Source: Defluviicoccus sp. (lineage in GTDB: Bacteria > Pseudomonadota > Alphaproteobacteria > MPNO01). Taken from it: a stretch of 5,294 nucleotides of DNA. A model generated the notes under the pieces. That model saw only the letters and a list, made by a program, of their open reading frames with translations, was not told the origin of the DNA and made no database searches. Positions within the stretch are counted from its first letter, which is position 1; each line of letters begins with the position of its first letter. A program made the position numbers and the translations under genes. The stretch lies in the NCBI GenBank assembly GCA_028820945.1, contig JAPPHW010000141.1, positions 1 to 5,294 on the forward strand, given 5' to 3'. Of this stretch, positions 4,440 through 5,294 are shown piece by piece.

Positions 4440-5294
4440 TTATTCCGCCGTTTCGTCGTGCCCGTTGCCGTTACCGTTGCCGACCTCGTCGAACCCCTTG
4501 GCGAATCGCGCCGCGGAGACCACTCGCTCGCCCTCGGCCGTGTCGAACAGCGTGACCCCCTGGGTGTTCCGCCCCATGACGCGGATATCCGCGACCGGAC
4601 ACCGGATCAGGGTGCCGGCATCGCTCACCAGCATGATTTCGTCCGAGTCCTCGACCGGGAAGGTCGCGACGACGGGGCCGTTGCGCTCCGAGGTCTGGAT
4701 ATTGGCGATCCCCTGCCCGCCCCGGCCGGCGGTGCGGTACTCGTAGGAAGAAGAGCGCTTGCCGTAGCCGTTCTCGGTGACGCTCAGGATGAATTCCTCG
4801 GCCTCCTCGAACCGCGCGACATCCTCGGGCCCGAGCCCGTTCGTCGGCATGTCGCCGGCCGGGTCCCCCCTCCGCCTCGCCGTGGCGTGGCGAAGATAGG
4901 CATCGCGGGCCTCGGTATCGAGCTCGGCGTGGCGCAGGATCGTCATCGAGACGATGCTGTCCTTCCTGCCGAGCCTCATCCCGCGCACGCCGGTCGAGGT
5001 GCGGCCGCTGAACACCCGGACCTCGTCGACGGGGAAACGGATGCATTTGCCGCTGCGCGCGGCGAGCAGGACGTTCTCGCCGGCGGCGCAGGTCTCGACG
5101 CCCACCAGCCGGTCGCCCGCGTCGAGCTTCATCGCGATCTTGCCGTTCGCCATCACGCTCGCGAAATCGCTCAGCCGGTTGCGCCGCACCTGGCCGCTCG
5201 CGGTGGCGAACATGATGTCGAGGGTCTGCCATTCGGCCTCGTCCTCGGGCATCGGCATGATCGTGGTGATGGTCTCGCCCTTCTCCAGCGGCAG
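4440..5294 (-). CDS. gyrA: DNA gyrase subunit A, C-terminal part (partial)
   Basis: The last 284 codons of gyrA are visible; the frame continues out of the right edge and the start is not in view. This is the DNA-wrapping beta-pinwheel domain of GyrA, which lets gyrase introduce negative supercoils using ATP. Repeated blade patterns of the form R-[FC]-PV-x-[ED]-[VI]-R-V-x-(x)-GR-x-T-x-GV are clear at visible residues 85-103 and 230-247. Others include VRRNRLSDF (36-44) and a segment at 178-195 with GKRSS and GRGGQG. The GyrA box and the breakage-reunion domain with the catalytic tyrosine lie outside the window. The protein ends in an acidic, flexible tail with alternating Asn-Gly (GNGNGNGHDETAE). 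A charged insertion (about residues 123-160) separates two blades. It is followed closely by coaD. The internal ATG at 5258 is not the real start. Confidence 0.96.
   Translation of the reverse strand: MPLEKGETITTIMPMPEDEAEWQTLDIMFATASGQVRRNRLSDFASVMANGKIAMKLDAGDRLVGVETCAAGENVLLAARSGKCIRFPVDEVRVFSGRTSTGVRGMRLGRKDSIVSMTILRHAELDTEARDAYLRHATARRRGDPAGDMPTNGLGPEDVARFEEAEEFILSVTENGYGKRSSSYEYRTAGRGGQGIANIQTSERNGPVVATFPVEDSDEIMLVSDAGTLIRCPVADIRVMGRNTQGVTLFDTAEGERVVSAARFAKGFDEVGNGNGNGHDETAE
4462..4479 (-). repeat. Three tandem hexamers in the 3' end of gyrA
   Basis: CCGTTG, CCGTTA and CCGTTG follow one another (4462-4479, written on the plus strand). They encode the alternating Asn-Gly stretch in the GyrA tail. 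Being in frame and a multiple of three, the repeat can change length without breaking the protein. Confidence 0.7.

Overview
The window is GC-rich bacterial DNA and most likely alphaproteobacterial. The evidence is the codon composition, the gyrA-coaD gene pair, the CTTGAC-type -35 element before the tRNA, and the style of the GyrA C-terminal domain. The exact genus cannot be read from the sequence. There is no CRISPR array, insertion sequence, integrase, rRNA gene or recognisable plasmid or phage module.

Layout from left to right: (1) the last 65 codons of a + strand gene, probably a thiamine-pyrophosphate-dependent enzyme, followed by a small hairpin. (2) An AT-rich leader at about 231-315 carrying a repeated 9-mer, then a complete + strand Fic-domain gene (316-1524). 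Its protein has an N-terminal autoinhibitory helix motif, a canonical Fic catalytic loop and a C-terminal helix-turn-helix-like region. (3) A 260-base convergent gap packed with G+C-rich dyad symmetry. (4) A complete - strand amidohydrolase of the TRZ/ATZ (chlorohydrolase/deaminase-like) group, 1785-3281. (5) About 470 bases with no convincing gene (3282-3755), less GC-rich than its surroundings, containing one good hairpin close to the amidohydrolase start. (6) A - strand housekeeping block. Read in the direction of transcription it is gyrA (3' part, 4440-5294), coaD (3909-4415) and tRNA-Lys(UUU) (3756-3831).

The right end is core genome. gyrA and coaD are 24 bases apart and probably co-transcribed, and tRNA-Lys follows 77 bases later with its own candidate promoter. 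The left two thirds look like accessory cargo: single-gene units not in an operon, a Fic enzyme with its own AT-rich control region, and an amidohydrolase of unknown substrate.

Nothing here amounts to a clearly new multi-gene system. The points most worth a second look are the Fic gene with its repeated 9-mer (two copies in tandem upstream, one over the start codons), the amidohydrolase that lacks the usual HxxE glutamate, the hairpin cluster between the two convergent genes, and the unexplained spacer next to the tRNA gene.
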